64,000 nt of DNA from Cliona cf. orientalis (lineage: Eukaryota; Porifera; Demospongiae; Clionaida; Clionaidae): contig OZ005693.1 of NCBI GenBank assembly GCA_963930775.1, positions 806,001 through 870,000 of the forward strand, given 5' to 3'. Under the pieces are notes generated by a model that saw nothing but the letters and a program-made list of their open reading frames with translations, was not told the DNA's origin and ran no database searches. Below, piece after piece: positions 23,200-34,221 of this stretch; the first letter of the stretch is position 1; every line of letters starts with the position of its first letter. Made by a program: the position numbers and the translations under genes.

Positions 23200-23464
23200 G
23201 GCCAAATAAAATTGAATATTAGTTTCTCATCCCCGCCCGCCTATAGTTTTTCCTCCGCCTGACCACATTTTAATTCATGAATATCATTAAAACTATCATT
23301 AAAAAATGCACAAGGCATTACGTCACAGACTCGCCCATTTTTTAATGAAATTCATGATGACATTTAATGATATTCATGACAAAAAATAAAATAAAAAGCC
23401 ACCCTCCCGCCTGGGGAAATTCCTGAACATAGGATGAGAAACTAATAATCAATTTTGCTTGGCC
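23200..23464. mobile_element. 265-bp MITE, TAA target duplication
   Basis: Ends GGCCAAATAAAATTGA and TCAATTTTGCTTGGCC, with a longer imperfect TIR reaching AGTTTCTCATCC, flanked by TAA on both sides. Unit B's AMDHD1 shows the empty site. A second copy sits at 46394-46643. A 3-bp TNA duplication fits PIF/Harbinger. Confidence 0.85.
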
Positions 23465-24396
23465 TAAGTGAGGGGATATAATTATTATGCATGCAAAGTA
23501 GTATTACACTTGTACATAATTGTACTGTGTTAATGGCTGGCAGCTGTATTCTATTGGCTTGTACTGCTCATCCTGTAGGATGTAGGCTAGACAACTAATA
23601 ATTATATTCCTTCACTGATACTGTATAAGGCCGTACCTATCTATGATATTATGTTTTAAACTTCTTATTTCCATAGGGGCAGCATGGCTGAAGTGGCCAC
23701 TCAGAATATCATTGATGTTCAGATCCCAGCATTGAAGGATCTCTGTAGCTCTGGTTCTCTCTCCATTGACAACATTGACGTGTTTTGTGAGAAGGGAGTG
23801 TTTGACACAGATGCCTCTCGGAGGATCCTGAGGGCGGGGCAGGAGGCGGGGTGGAAGGTCAATTTCCATGGCGACGAGCTCCACCCAATGAACTCAGGAG
23901 AGGTGAGTGAGATGACAAATTCTGGTCATCATCAGTCTAGAATATGATGGTTCGTGGTATAGCATCAAAATGATATGAGATAATGCTTTGCTGATTTTCG
24001 CATTAAATTTGGTCACATAATATTCCTTGCATACTATAGCTTGGTGCAGAGCTGGGGGCCCATGCTGTCAGCCACCTGGAGAATGTTAGTGAGGCGGGGA
24101 TAGAGGCCATGGCCCAGGCTGGAGTGGTGGGCATTCTGTTGCCAACCACCGCATACATACTCAGGCTCCACCCACCCCCTGCTCGGAGAATGATTGAGAA
24201 AGGTTGGCTGTCACACTATTAATATTTATGATGATGTAATGTCCATTTTCATGTATTGAGAGTGATGCTTAATGATGATGTAATGCACCACTGTTGTATC
24301 AATATATTCATGCAGGAGTTGCAGTTGCTCTTGGCAGTGATTTCAATCCCAGTGCCTACTGCATGGCCATGGTAAGAGAGATTAAATATAATATCG

Positions 24397-24613
24397 TATA
24401 GCTGGAAATATTGGTGGGAATTAAATTTGGCGGTTGAGCCCAAAATCGCTATTACAAGAATATTGGCGGATTTAAATTTGGCGGTTCGGTACGGGATCGC
24501 CATATGTATATATGCAAGTAGGAAATTTTGGCAAATTTTAATTTGGCGGTTATAATATAGACCACCAAACTGCCAAATTTAATTCCCCGCCAAATTTTCC
24601 AGCTATACGGTAT
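24397..24613. mobile_element. MITE with TATAGCTGGAAA ends in AMDHD1-A intron 5
   Basis: Ends TATAGCTGGAAATATTGG and CCAAATTTTCCAGCTATA are inverted. GGCGGTT and CCAAATTTAATT words repeat inside. It belongs to the same family as 49930-50115, which is in a different intron of the unit B gene, so the two inserted independently. Confidence 0.7.
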
Positions 24614-25864
24614 TGTGCCATATACATGTACTCTTTAAAAGGAGATGATCATAGCCCATCTTAATAATGACATCAAACTTTTGTAGTAATAATCCTGGTG
24701 ATAATGGTATCCTGTTTTAGAATAAAACAGTTACTTCCATAATAATATTATTATACCTTTGTATACATGACAGGGAGAATCTAATGGACACCTGCAATCC
24801 GAATAATTCTTAATTTGAGTTAATCGTTGATCTCATCTACTCTACATCTCTATAGCCCTAATAATAGTTTGTGATTGCTGGTGATAGTGGAGTTCAAGTG
24901 ACAACAGTAGCTAATATCATGGCAGGGTGATCACCTTATTTATTCACATAGCAATGCTGCGTATGCACATGGTTATAAGAATTATTCAGCCATTAATTTT
25001 AAGCACATCTCTTCTTTCATCCCTTCTCCCCACACCCTCCCCCACCCCCAAACGATGTAGCCAATGGTGATGCACCTCGCCTGTGTCAACCAGCACATGA
25101 GTATGCCTGAGGCGCTGGCAGCTGCCACCATCAATGCAGCGGCTGCCCTCGGTCTCTCTGAGGACTATGGCTCCTTGGAGGAGGGGAAATGGGCTGACAT
25201 GATCATCATCAACGCAAACAAGTGAGTGCATACATGCATAACAATTGTCAATAATTGTACATGTACCTAGTAGTACTGTATTGTCTGGTATGCTAATTAT
25301 ATCTCATCAATAATGATCAAGGCCCCAAAGGCAGTGGCATGTAACTGGTCATCATAATAATAATATTATTGTACATGTACCTGTAATTCAAATCTGATAG
25401 TGGTTTGTGACTAATTATGGAAACAGCTGCTGTCTTTGTTATTATCAGGTATGCCAATTACATTCCATTTACTGAGCAAGATTTGTGGAGTTGGATGGAT
25501 CTGGCCGGCCATAGTACACAATGAGGGATGTTGACATGTCAGGCTACAGGGCTAGGAGAGGTATAATGGGGACTTAGAGTTGGAAAACTTTGGCAATTTT
25601 GCAACTGACACTTGTGTATGTATGAATGGTGATCCTGTGACCAAACTGCCAAATTGAATCTGCCAGTATTGCAATAGCGATTTGGGACCAATCACCAAAT
25701 TGATTTAATTCCTGCCAATAGTGCATTAATTTAATTACTACTCGCCATCAGTGGGGTGTGTCCATCTTTTTGCAGGTGGGAGCATAAATTTTGATGTATC
25801 AGTTTGGTTGCCATAGTGACATTATTAAGTACATTATCAAGGAAGGTAGAGTAGTCCATTCAGT

Positions 25865-26175
25865 GATACCGAAGCCTGATTATGAGAGGACGGGGAGGAA
25901 TAAAACGAGTGGGATCAGCCATGCCAGAAATATCAGGACTGATAGGATTTTCTTGCTGTACTTCTTGTAGGAGAATGGGAACCGGACCGTGCTGAATCGG
26001 TCGACGCACAATATGGCCATGATGAGCCAGCGGGTCATGAGGAACTGGAAAGAGAAGGTACCAAAAAAACACGCAGCCTTGTGCTGCAGCTGTGACCAAC
26101 ACTGGAATGGTGAATATCATGGTGAGTAGAATATCCTCCACCACCACGCTCAGAGACACCATGATCGAGCGTCTA
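25865..26175 (-). pseudogene. Rhodopsin-like GPCR fragment (TM2 to TM4), frameshifted
   Basis: On the minus strand SLSVVVEDILLTMIFTIPVL forms TM2. After a T7 run at about 26063-26069 the frame moves by one and continues FLMTRWLIMAILCVDRFSTV, a TM3 with DRF in place of DRY, then FPFSYKKYSKKILSVLIFLA leading into TM4, then a stop. The VDRFxxVxxPxxY signature is diagnostic of family A receptors. No other TM segments are present. It replaces the PI3K fragment that unit B has at this place. Confidence 0.8.
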
Positions 26176-26262
26176 CACTCATCCCGTAGCCAATAATTTA
26201 AAATTTTTGTTGCTAGGCGATTACAAACATAAATACACACATGTGCACACAGTCCCAAGCAG

Positions 26263-26877
26263 GAGAAAGCTCAGATGGGCCTTCTCTGTGTCATTCTCTC
26301 TCTCATCATGATGAAACGAGGAAACATCACAGAAGGAAATAACAACACGGCATAACTATAATGTTTCACTAGCCTTGTCCCCAGGCCCTCCCTTCCATTA
26401 TTTCACTCGAGCCGGGGACTGTATATTGTACGCCCACCCATACAATTATTAATTTTATGTACTATTTCCTGTTTTACTTATTAAGACTAGTGAACAGTTT
26501 CAGTTTTTAATTGATCATCTGTTCCCTCTTCCTCCTGCCACACGTCATACACACACACACACTCACTCATTGTAGCTCACACTCCACATTTGGTGACGTA
26601 AAGAGACTCATAACAAAAGATTTTGTCGACCAAATGTGAGTTCATCGTCATGAACAAGCTAAGGAGTAAACCCCTACATAAGCCAACCATAGGAAATGTC
26701 AATAGAATTCAAAGGCCACTTCCAGTTTATGGTCGGCTGGGACAATAATTGGTCACTATGTCGGTGGTGGTGGTGTTTGTGAGAATTATTTACGATTGTT
26801 TAGACTGAAGTTGTGATTAATAATTATGAGGTCCATTATTAGATCAAATCAAGTCACCACAGATCCCTTGATCTCTC

Positions 26878-26919
<42 letters not shown>

Positions 26920-27102
26920 TCCCTCAGGTATCTTGATCGTGAACGCACAGCTGCAGGTGAGAGCTATCTTGTTCGCTACAGCTGGGGACCTCGTGCCCAG
27001 GTGGAGCTTGATAAGCGAGAGGTGCTAGCAATAGTCTCTGAGATCTACGAAGGAGACCTCTCTCAGTGGGAGAGGCAGTTTAGTGATATTCTTGACAACT
27101 GA
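26263..27102 (+). pseudogene. MAGE-domain (NSMCE3-like) 3' exons, unit A copy
   Basis: Exons 26263-26335 (EKAQMGLLCVILSLIMMKRG...), 26576-26635 (FGDVKRLITKDFVDQ) and 26928-27102 (SYLVRYSWGPRAQVELDKRE ... stop) match the second winged helix of MAGE domains (LLxxxLSLIxMxxG, WGPRA). The exon encoding EQLWNCLKRLGL present in B (54015-54063) is deleted here, and the donor of the first exon is GA in place of GT. All upstream MAGE exons are absent. Hence a relic. Confidence 0.8.
26878..26916. repeat. (CT)n tract at splice acceptor
   Basis: A long pure CT run forms the polypyrimidine tract of the last MAGE exon. The homologous run in B is at 55041-55081. Confidence 0.85.
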
Positions 27103-27109
27103 TGACTCG

Positions 27110-28940
27110 GGAGATACCATTGATATGTATGATACTTCCTCTACTCCAAACCACACCCATTTAGCTACTAAACCACACCCTATTTCGCTAAAATATTTGT
27201 CTAGTCCATTCCCATGGCATGCACTTACCTTTTTCTTCATCCTGGCAGCTGCTCTCAATTAGTATGAATTATTTTTCCTTCTGATCTGGTATTAAATTTT
27301 ATCATCTGTCTGTCTATTCTCAAGCGTAGCAATTATTATTCACAATTATTACATTCTATTCCCATGATGCTGTAATAAAATGTAACTTACGACTGTGCCA
27401 TAATTATAATGTGTAATGTAGTGTCTAATTATTAATCCATTCTCTTTTCAGTGAGAAATCTATCCTTCCACCGATCGATAGCTATAGTCTATGTTCTCCA
27501 TCATGCGGTGTAATTAAATAATTCATGGTCACGCTTTGGACTAACAAAATTGTCTGCTTTAAGTGTCTAACTTTTCCATCAAGAATGCTACGCTATAGTC
27601 TCAGCTTTTCCCACACAGTCTGTCTATCGTGTCATGCGACCTGTCATGTGACCTGTCCTGGCCTGGCTTGGCTTGGCTTGGGTGTCAGTCGACCAGTAAC
27701 CCAATCCCCCATCTCCCAATAACACGATTACGTCATCCTCGCCAAGTAAGGCCTACTGCGTTTCTTTCTTCTTTTACACTATTAATGCCTAGTTACATAA
27801 AACTAATTCGATTAATGTCAGCTGTTAGTCTGTAACTCAATCCACCCACTATATATATCTCTCTCTCTCTCAGTAGAATAGCAGTATCTTAATGATATTA
27901 TAGTATGCATTCCAACTGCTGTAAGTCTTCTGCTGTAGTGTTCTTGTTGGTCTTCTGTGTCGGGTATGTTGACACGTTAGACGCAGCTACTAATGAATGT
28001 AAATGGATGCTGATAGTCTGATATAACGGTAAATGGATACTATTAGTAGTAATGATTAATTAATAATAACCCGGCTTGCGTGGTATGGTGGCCGCACATT
28101 ATATTCTACAGTGTCATGGCTTTGGCGAGGATGATGGTGAGCGGTTTAGCATGAATTGTAGCAGGGATATTAAATTTTTAATTGAGTTTTGTCTCCGGCC
28201 CATGCTTGTGGTGTATAATTATGCATAATTAGATAAAAGCTCTGCTTGCTATAATAATATTATTATAATGTTACAATGAATTAAACATGAGCCTGTACAT
28301 GTTCAAGATGATTCAATCTGCTGTTTTCTAAGCAAAATTAATTCTATAGTGGTGTAGTTAGGATTTTCACCCCCCCCCCCCCCCAATCATGGTACAGTCA
28401 TTCTTTTTCCCCCATCATGGTATAGTCACATTGAAGTCACGATCCAACCATTTTCTTGAATTCCCGCCTGTAAAAATCTGTTATGCAGTAGTTGGCTTGT
28501 TAACTAATAATTAATTAACTAATCTTGTCCTATAATTATCTCTTAAAGACAAATTTTGATGTGTGAATAACAAGGGATGATTTGTATGAGACAAATGACC
28601 TTCACACAGCTAGTCTTAATCAGCAGTTGCTGAATAATAATTATTACTACATTATATCAGTCTCCGGAGGAAGGGGGGGGGGGGCAGGTACCACCCTGTA
28701 TTCTTTTTTGCTTATAGCACCCCCCTCCCCCACCCAAAAAAATCATGTCTTCCTATAATTATGCTTCTGTATAATTATCACGCCTGGTAAGGACCAACAT
28801 AAGTAGTAATTATTATACCATTCAAAGTACAAAAACACTTCCACCAACATTAAATACATTAATTTTTATTCAAGAGTAATTAAGATTGAAGTGAAGTGTC
28901 GTGTGTATGGAGCTATTGGCTTGGCTTAAACTGAGTTGAT
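27110..28940. other. Non-coding downstream of MAGE exons
   Basis: Homologous to 55270-58600 in unit B. Contains ATAAAA near 27374 as a possible MAGE poly(A) signal, the short signal-peptide-like frame, a C-run at 28370-28384 and a G-run near 28674. No other gene supported. Confidence 0.4.
27905..28021 (+). CDS. Possible short secreted peptide or signal-peptide exon (unit A)
   Basis: A 38-codon frame starting MHSNCCKSSAVVFLLVFCVG, a good signal-peptide profile, then DTLDAATNECKWMLIV and stop. A TATA-like string (ACTATATATATC) lies about 55 bp upstream. Unit B has the same frame at 56046-56162, and a diverged copy without the start codon is at 57600-57706. It could also be a first exon spliced onward (TGTAAAT near the end). 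No homology recognised. Confidence 0.35.
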   Translation: MHSNCCKSSAVVFLLVFCVGYVDTLDAATNECKWMLIV

Positions 28941-28952
28941 GACTAACTCATA

Positions 28953-29290
28953 GTTACCAACTGTCCCGAAACTGGCGGGACAGTCCCGAAAATATTGGAT
29001 ACGTCCCCTCTTGTCCCAAATTCCCCCTCTGCTGACATCATAGTACATCACTACGTATAATGCACAAAAGAGGTGTGGCATAAGCCTAACCTTGTATATA
29101 CAACCCTGTTTTTGTCCGTGTATATATCTCGAGATTTAGTGGGCGTGGTAGGTGGATTTTGTGTGTAGTCACGGATATTGTCGAAATAGTGGGTGTGGCA
29201 ATGCAAAAATGGGCGTGGCCCCAAAATTTCTCACGTGTTAGCTCATCTGTCCACGTCCCACATCGGTTTCTTACAAGGTTGGCAACTATG
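28953..29290. mobile_element. MITE with CATAGTTnCCAAC ends
   Basis: Ends CATAGTTACCAACTGTCCCG and GGTTGGCAACTATG are inverted. Unit B (about 57510 and 58640) reads through without it. The right end of the large nest at 36341 has the related sequence GGGACAGTTGGCACCTA, so they are one family. Confidence 0.6.
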
Positions 29291-29584
29291 TTAATACTGT
29301 ACATGTACACTATACTATGATTCCCTGCATTGAGCTATAGTGTGGTTGTAGCTGCCAGCTCAGCGATTGAGGGCTGGCTGAATCGATGTGTGTGTGCTAT
29401 GGCTTCTTAGATGTAGTTCAACACAGGGGCAGCTGCAAGTTATTATATTAAATACTCAGTTGTGAGCAAAATCTTGGTCCCAGCACCTGCCAAGAAAACA
29501 ATTACACAAGAATTTAATGTCCGAGAGAGAGAAAAACACTTAGCTACCTGGCCTGATTATTTACATGATTTAGCAGCAGTGCCT

Positions 29585-29746
29585 TGTATTTAGGTGGAAT
29601 GGGAATGAGCCCGGCTGGCTGTTCATGCAAGGCTACAAGTTATTTTGTTGACACGCACTTGCCACGAAGCCACTGGTCATCTAATCTATACTCACTATCA
29701 CCATGGCAACACAGCCACATGTGTATAGCCAAGTCAAGTTTTGAAT
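29585..29746 (-). pseudogene. Unrecognised conserved exon at A/B boundary, with stop
   Basis: Minus-strand frame LDLAIHMWLCCHGDSEYRLD followed by DQWLRGKCVSTK then TAA where the B/C copy has CAA. After the stop the frame would continue LVALHEQPLAGLIPIPPKYK. The family is not recognised. The open copy is 58891-59069. Confidence 0.35.
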
Positions 29747-30628
29747 GGGTGAGAACGGTCAAGGGACGACCCACCCTCCCTATCAGTGCAGTGCTTTGTG
29801 TGCCTACAGCAATGGGGAACACAAAAAAAATTAATGTCCTCTCAGCTCTGTAATAATAATACTATCTAGCTTAGAGCATCCACGTACCCTGCCCACATCA
29901 CAGCTGCATGCATCAATACTCCAGCCACGTCACCAGATCCTTTTTCTCATGCAATTAATGCAATATTATATTATGTCTGTCCCTTATGTCATAACAAAAT
30001 TTATTGTAACTGCCCCCGGCCCTATTGGTACACACGTGTGGCAGAAAAAATAATTATTTATAATGTTCAAAAAACAGCCATATCTCCTCAACTGCCAATG
30101 GTGTGGATTTCATTTTGATGCCTCCTTTGTCATTGTGGCAAACGAGAAATTACAATATCATGAACAACTTAAGACTACATCCCGAGTCCCTCATAAGTAT
30201 TGCACCGCGCTGTCTGTACGCCGCCATAATTCGAACTAGGACACATCGACAAACTGCGCATGCTCCATATATAATAATATTAGGGCATGCGGCTTGAGCC
30301 GGTTGACCCAGACGTGACCTCCACTGCCATGTGCTAAACTGAATAGGGAAATCCCCCCGTCGAGTGCGAACTTACCAAAGAAAGCGAACTTAGAAAATTG
30401 CCTTATATGATATATATCAATCGATAGTTCACGATCTCTTCTACACTAGGTTCGAATTCTGGGTCCCAACAACCTTTCATGCGAGCTAAACATTTTGAAG
30501 CAGTCTTCACCCCAATTTCATCATAATTTCATCATAACTTTCATCATCATTTCATCATCACTTCGTCATTAATTACCTCATCGCGAGGCCGAATTCTTTT
30601 TTGCGGATTGGGATCGACTCGGGATGTA

Positions 30629-30742
30629 AATAATAATTATGGTAGTGGTCGTCACAGGCACAAGTTAAAATAATGCCATCTATAGTACTAGTAAGCATAA
30701 TAATTATACTTTTGACTGTGATGACCACTTCCATAATATTGT
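30629..30742. repeat. Hairpin-forming short inverted repeat (unit B copy)
   Basis: Homologous to 4921-5026, with a few mismatches in the right arm (GATGACCACTTCCATAAT). Confidence 0.55.
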
Positions 30743-31147
30743 GTAATTGGTATCTCTGCGCTAAATTCACACTGGCCCACTTCATGAATTCACCACTCGT
30801 CCATATCAAGTCTTGCATGCTTTAAGCCCACACTATCTGCAGGAAATATGCACAGTTGAAGGAAAAAAACTTGTTATTGACAATTTATTGCAAGTGCATA
30901 CATTATAAATAATATATTATTATTATTCACACAACAACAAAACAGGAAATGTAATGTCAGTGCTTTGATAAAAATAACACAAGAAATAGGTCAACAAATC
31001 AATCGTGATCAATACAAACAAGATAACATTAATTTTTTATCGTCTCTATTAGTCTCTACTGTAATCAGTGAACAGTACTGTCGTTTTCTACTTTCAGATT
31101 ACTGATCTTTAAACACTGCAAATTAAATGCACACATCACATACCCGT

Positions 31148-31362
31148 AAATACCGTATAGCGGGAAACTTTCGAGGGAGAAAACTTTCACGAATTTCGCG
31201 ATTTTTCAGCCATCCGCGAAAGTTTTCTCCACGAAATTCTAGGCATGCCACACCCATTATCCGATCAGTTTTTGCATTCCGCGAAAGTTTTCTCCGCGAA
31301 ATGCTCTTTTCCTACCGATCCGCGAAAGTTTTCTCCCTCGAAAATTTCCCGCTATACGGTAT
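31148..31362. mobile_element. MITE with TACCGTATAGCGGGAAA ends
   Basis: Ends TACCGTATAGCGGGAAACTT and AAATTTCCCGCTATACGGTA are inverted. GCGAAAGTTTTCTCC words repeat inside. Units A (5430) and C (59980) have the uninterrupted site. Confidence 0.75.
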
Positions 31363-31734
31363 TACCATAATTATGTACTGAAACAAAACTATTTGTACAA
31401 TGTCATAGACATGACCACATCTTTTCTATTTGTGTACTTAACTACGCCAGTGCTTGGAGGGGCTGCATAGGTGCCAACTTTTTTTGGTGGACATCAGGGA
31501 CACAAGGACCATGCCCCAAACACACCCACTCCACACCCATACCACACCCACTAGGACTAATTAAACCCAAGAATGTGACCTTAGTGCCACTAATCATTAA
31601 TGGTTGACTCCACCCCCAAGCCAGCTATTTGGCACAAGTCAACAATCAATCCACTATAGAGAGATTTTATAGCGATTTACTAGCAGTTTTGAAGGTTGCT
31701 CAGCCGTTTACAAGTGCAATTGGTAAGCTATAAT

Positions 31735-31956
31735 CGTAGAGTCGGTCTGAGACTCTATAAGTAGGGATGGCCCAGATTTACTATATGTAATACATTATAA
31801 ATATCCAAATATCTCAAAATAGGTAATTTTGTGAGATTTCTAAGTATGAAAATCAGAATCTCCAGCAAATTATCTATCTAACAAGACCAAGATCATTCAT
31901 CAAATCAATTGTACATACCAGAACCAGATGTTCAAAAAAATGGCCATTTCTCAAAT

Positions 31957-31987
<31 letters not shown>

Positions 31988-32240
31988 TTAGTGTATAACT
32001 TTCTCATTTCCAGGGCTAGCTCAAGACTGTCTGGACCTCTCACCTTAGTTCTCATATAAATCCACTCTATTTTGTAGCGCGCAGTGCAGTGGCACGCTAG
32101 TTTGGCATTATCTCGACAACCGTACGTAATAGTGGGTGTATACGTCGCATTATCGAATGGGTGTGTCTGATACGCCATTTTGTGATATAATGCACATGCT
32201 CGGAACATGTTGCCATGGTGAAGTCATATGACAGCGCCTG
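31735..32240. repeat. Dispersed repeat with TTTC microsatellite (copy 2)
   Basis: Same family as 16030-16530: AGAGTCGG start, (TTTC)n at 31962-31986, and a GTTGCCATGGTGAAGTCA tail. Confidence 0.6.
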
Positions 32241-33141
32241 ACCCTAGGCGGCCTAGGCAAGCTAGCTATTAAATTTTACTCGTAGCTACATCGCTAGCGT
32301 GTGCAATTGCGTGCTGGACCCAGTGGCGGATCCAGGGGTAGTTCGTTTGGTTCGTTCGAACCCCCCTGACCCCAAGCCTACCACGAGTAATAATATCTTC
32401 CAGTGAAAAAAATCGACTGTATCAGTGATTCTTGATGTGAAACTACATTATTTTGGAAGTCTTGGCCTTGTTACTACAGCTACAATCAGGAAACTTACAG
32501 GTTCTTTCGTCGTCTTTCTAGCGGCTGCACGGTTCAGCGGCAAGCGTGATCGAAAAGGGGCGTGGCCAACACAAAAGTGGGCGTGGTCGACGAAAATTAA
32601 CCCCCCTGTATAATACCGCAGCTCATTTCAAAGGTCGCTTTAGTCTCGTCCCCAGACCCCACCCCCAAAAAAGGAGGAAGAGGGTCTGGTGACATTTGAG
32701 CGCTTTCTTGGTTCTTGCAAGCTCAGCATTCTTACTTTTGCGAAAGCCAATCAGATTGCAGCTCCACGATTTTCATGTGACCTTGCATCTGGTCGCTCAG
32801 CAACGATCGTGCAATGTCAGCTGGCGGTTTAGCGCAAGCCAATGAGAACGCAGTTCTTTGATTGTGCATTGCATTGCGTAGCAACGTGGGACTGGCACGT
32901 GATTGATTGCATAATATTGGCATGAAATCACGCGCCTGTACAACCAAGAAATCGTTCCAATGTCACCAGACCCTTCCCCGCGCGGGGATTTGGGGGCTGG
33001 GTACGAGACTAAGGTCGCTTCTGATTGGTCAAACCGGCTAAAATTGGTCACGTGAAGGGGCGGGGTTTGGTTTTGGTATAGGGTTTTGTATGGAAGGGTT
33101 TGAAAACAGCTGCGGGATAGTTCACCCCCCTTCACAATACC

Positions 33142-33915
33142 ATAGATCATATAGACTACGTACCCGGGATTGGAAACTGCTCACGTGAGCAATAGAGTTA
33201 ATGCAATCCATGGCGGGCACTCCGTGTCCCCTAGACCGAGGCAGCTGAACATGGCTCTACTGCAGCCTGTGTTAGTGCTGTAGCTAAGTGGAGGCAACGA
33301 AAGTAAAGCTCTATGATGGGAGAATACTACTAGCAAAAATTTTTGAAGAGCGCAACTATCTACGGCAGTCTTTTCGGGGTACGAAGTTGTTCACTGCTAT
33401 TTCAGTCGCCTTCGCCCATACTTGCCCCATAGGACGCTGTACAAAACAACTTTTGGACCTGTATCTCGAGTCCCGTGGCAGCAGCTACCAAAAACTGAAG
33501 TTCTACGTCAAAATATGGTGCCTCTGCACTAGGATAGCCACAATTTCGGGAGAATATACTGCTACCGCTGAGCCAGAAACAGTCAGAAGCACAAAAAAAG
33601 ACGCCATTTTGAAGTCGCCTCGTTGTTGGGACTAGAACACCTCAGATACTGAACCAAGGAACTTCTCGTCACTATAAATAGTTAGAAGAAGCCCTTGTCC
33701 ACGAGGATAGCTAAGTTATAAGGTTGTAAGTATTTCTATTTAGTAGCTATTGTCAAAAGTATTAGAAAAATGTGTGATTTTTGGCCATTTTTTGTGATTT
33801 TTTCGCTATTTTTGTGCATTTTTGTGGTTTTCCGTGCGACACGGATTGCACCAGTGGACTCTATTGCTCACGTGAGCAGTTTCCAATCCCGGTTACGTAG
33901 TCTATATGATCTATG
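33142..33915. mobile_element. 774-bp element with about 55-bp TIRs and 8-bp TSD
   Basis: ATAGATCATATAGACTACGT ... GCTCACGTGAGCAATAGAG at the left is repeated inverted at the right with very few mismatches. ACAATACC flanks both sides (33134-33141, 33916-33923). The internal 115-codon frame (33288-33635) has no recognisable transposase motif. An 8-bp duplication suggests hAT, though the long TIR is unusual for it. Confidence 0.8.
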
Positions 33916-34221
33916 ACAATACCCTGCATCCGCCCCTGGGACCAATCATGGATATGAAGGTTCAAGGCTCGAGGAGCAGTAAGGCGCTAGGCATAGGCGA
34001 GTTACTTGCTAGCGCTTGCAGCGCTAGTGCTACACTGAATCGATCATAATAATTATAGATATCATACCATCATACGAAGGCACAAGGCTCGAGGCATGGC
34101 AGATCATAAAATTATGCCGGGTAGCTAGCTGCTGTCAGTTTTCTCCCTAAGTGGAAAAGTCTCATTACTACTTGGGCTGCCTAAAGCAGCCTTCTTTGTC
34201 ATCCTGTTTATCGTCATAATA

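Larger units (their letters stand above)
22391..25835 (+). pseudogene. AMDHD1: AMDHD1 / imidazolonepropionase, unit A copy, broken
   Basis: Exons match unit B: 22391-22728, 22922-about 23198, 23677-23902, 24040-24202, 24316-24371, 25061-25221 and about 25776-25830. Three independent lesions: two extra bases in the ACAC run at 22675-22686 shift frame just at the metal-binding DAHTH motif; a 265-bp MITE (23200-23464) has landed in the exon-2 splice donor and brings an in-frame stop; the last exon has five extra bases (GAGCATAAATTTTGA) giving WEHKF-stop in place of [10 protein letters not shown] mariner insertion also lies 28 bp upstream. The enzyme (imidazolonepropionate hydrolysis, histidine catabolism) cannot be made from this copy. 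Confidence 0.9.
1..29697. repeat. Tandem segmental duplication, unit A
   Basis: The sequence at position 1 recurs almost unchanged at 29698 and 59026. Gene order after each is the same: conserved hairpin, LRR cassette array, NACHT exon, death-domain exons, membrane/2A exons, AMDHD1, MAGE exons, small signal-peptide-like ORF. Unit A carries private insertions at 399-4871, 6626-7606, 7877-8370, 8572-9364, 13745-14255, 16030-18395, 19594-22361 and 23200-23464. Its AMDHD1 and MAGE copies are visibly broken. Two tandem units on one contiguous sequence, with different insertions, argue for real duplication, but a haplotype misassembly cannot be excluded from sequence alone. Confidence 0.85.

Noticed and set aside
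33288-33635. 115-codon frame as a transposase
   Set aside because: No catalytic DDE pattern or DNA-binding motif, and it is internal to a short non-autonomous element.
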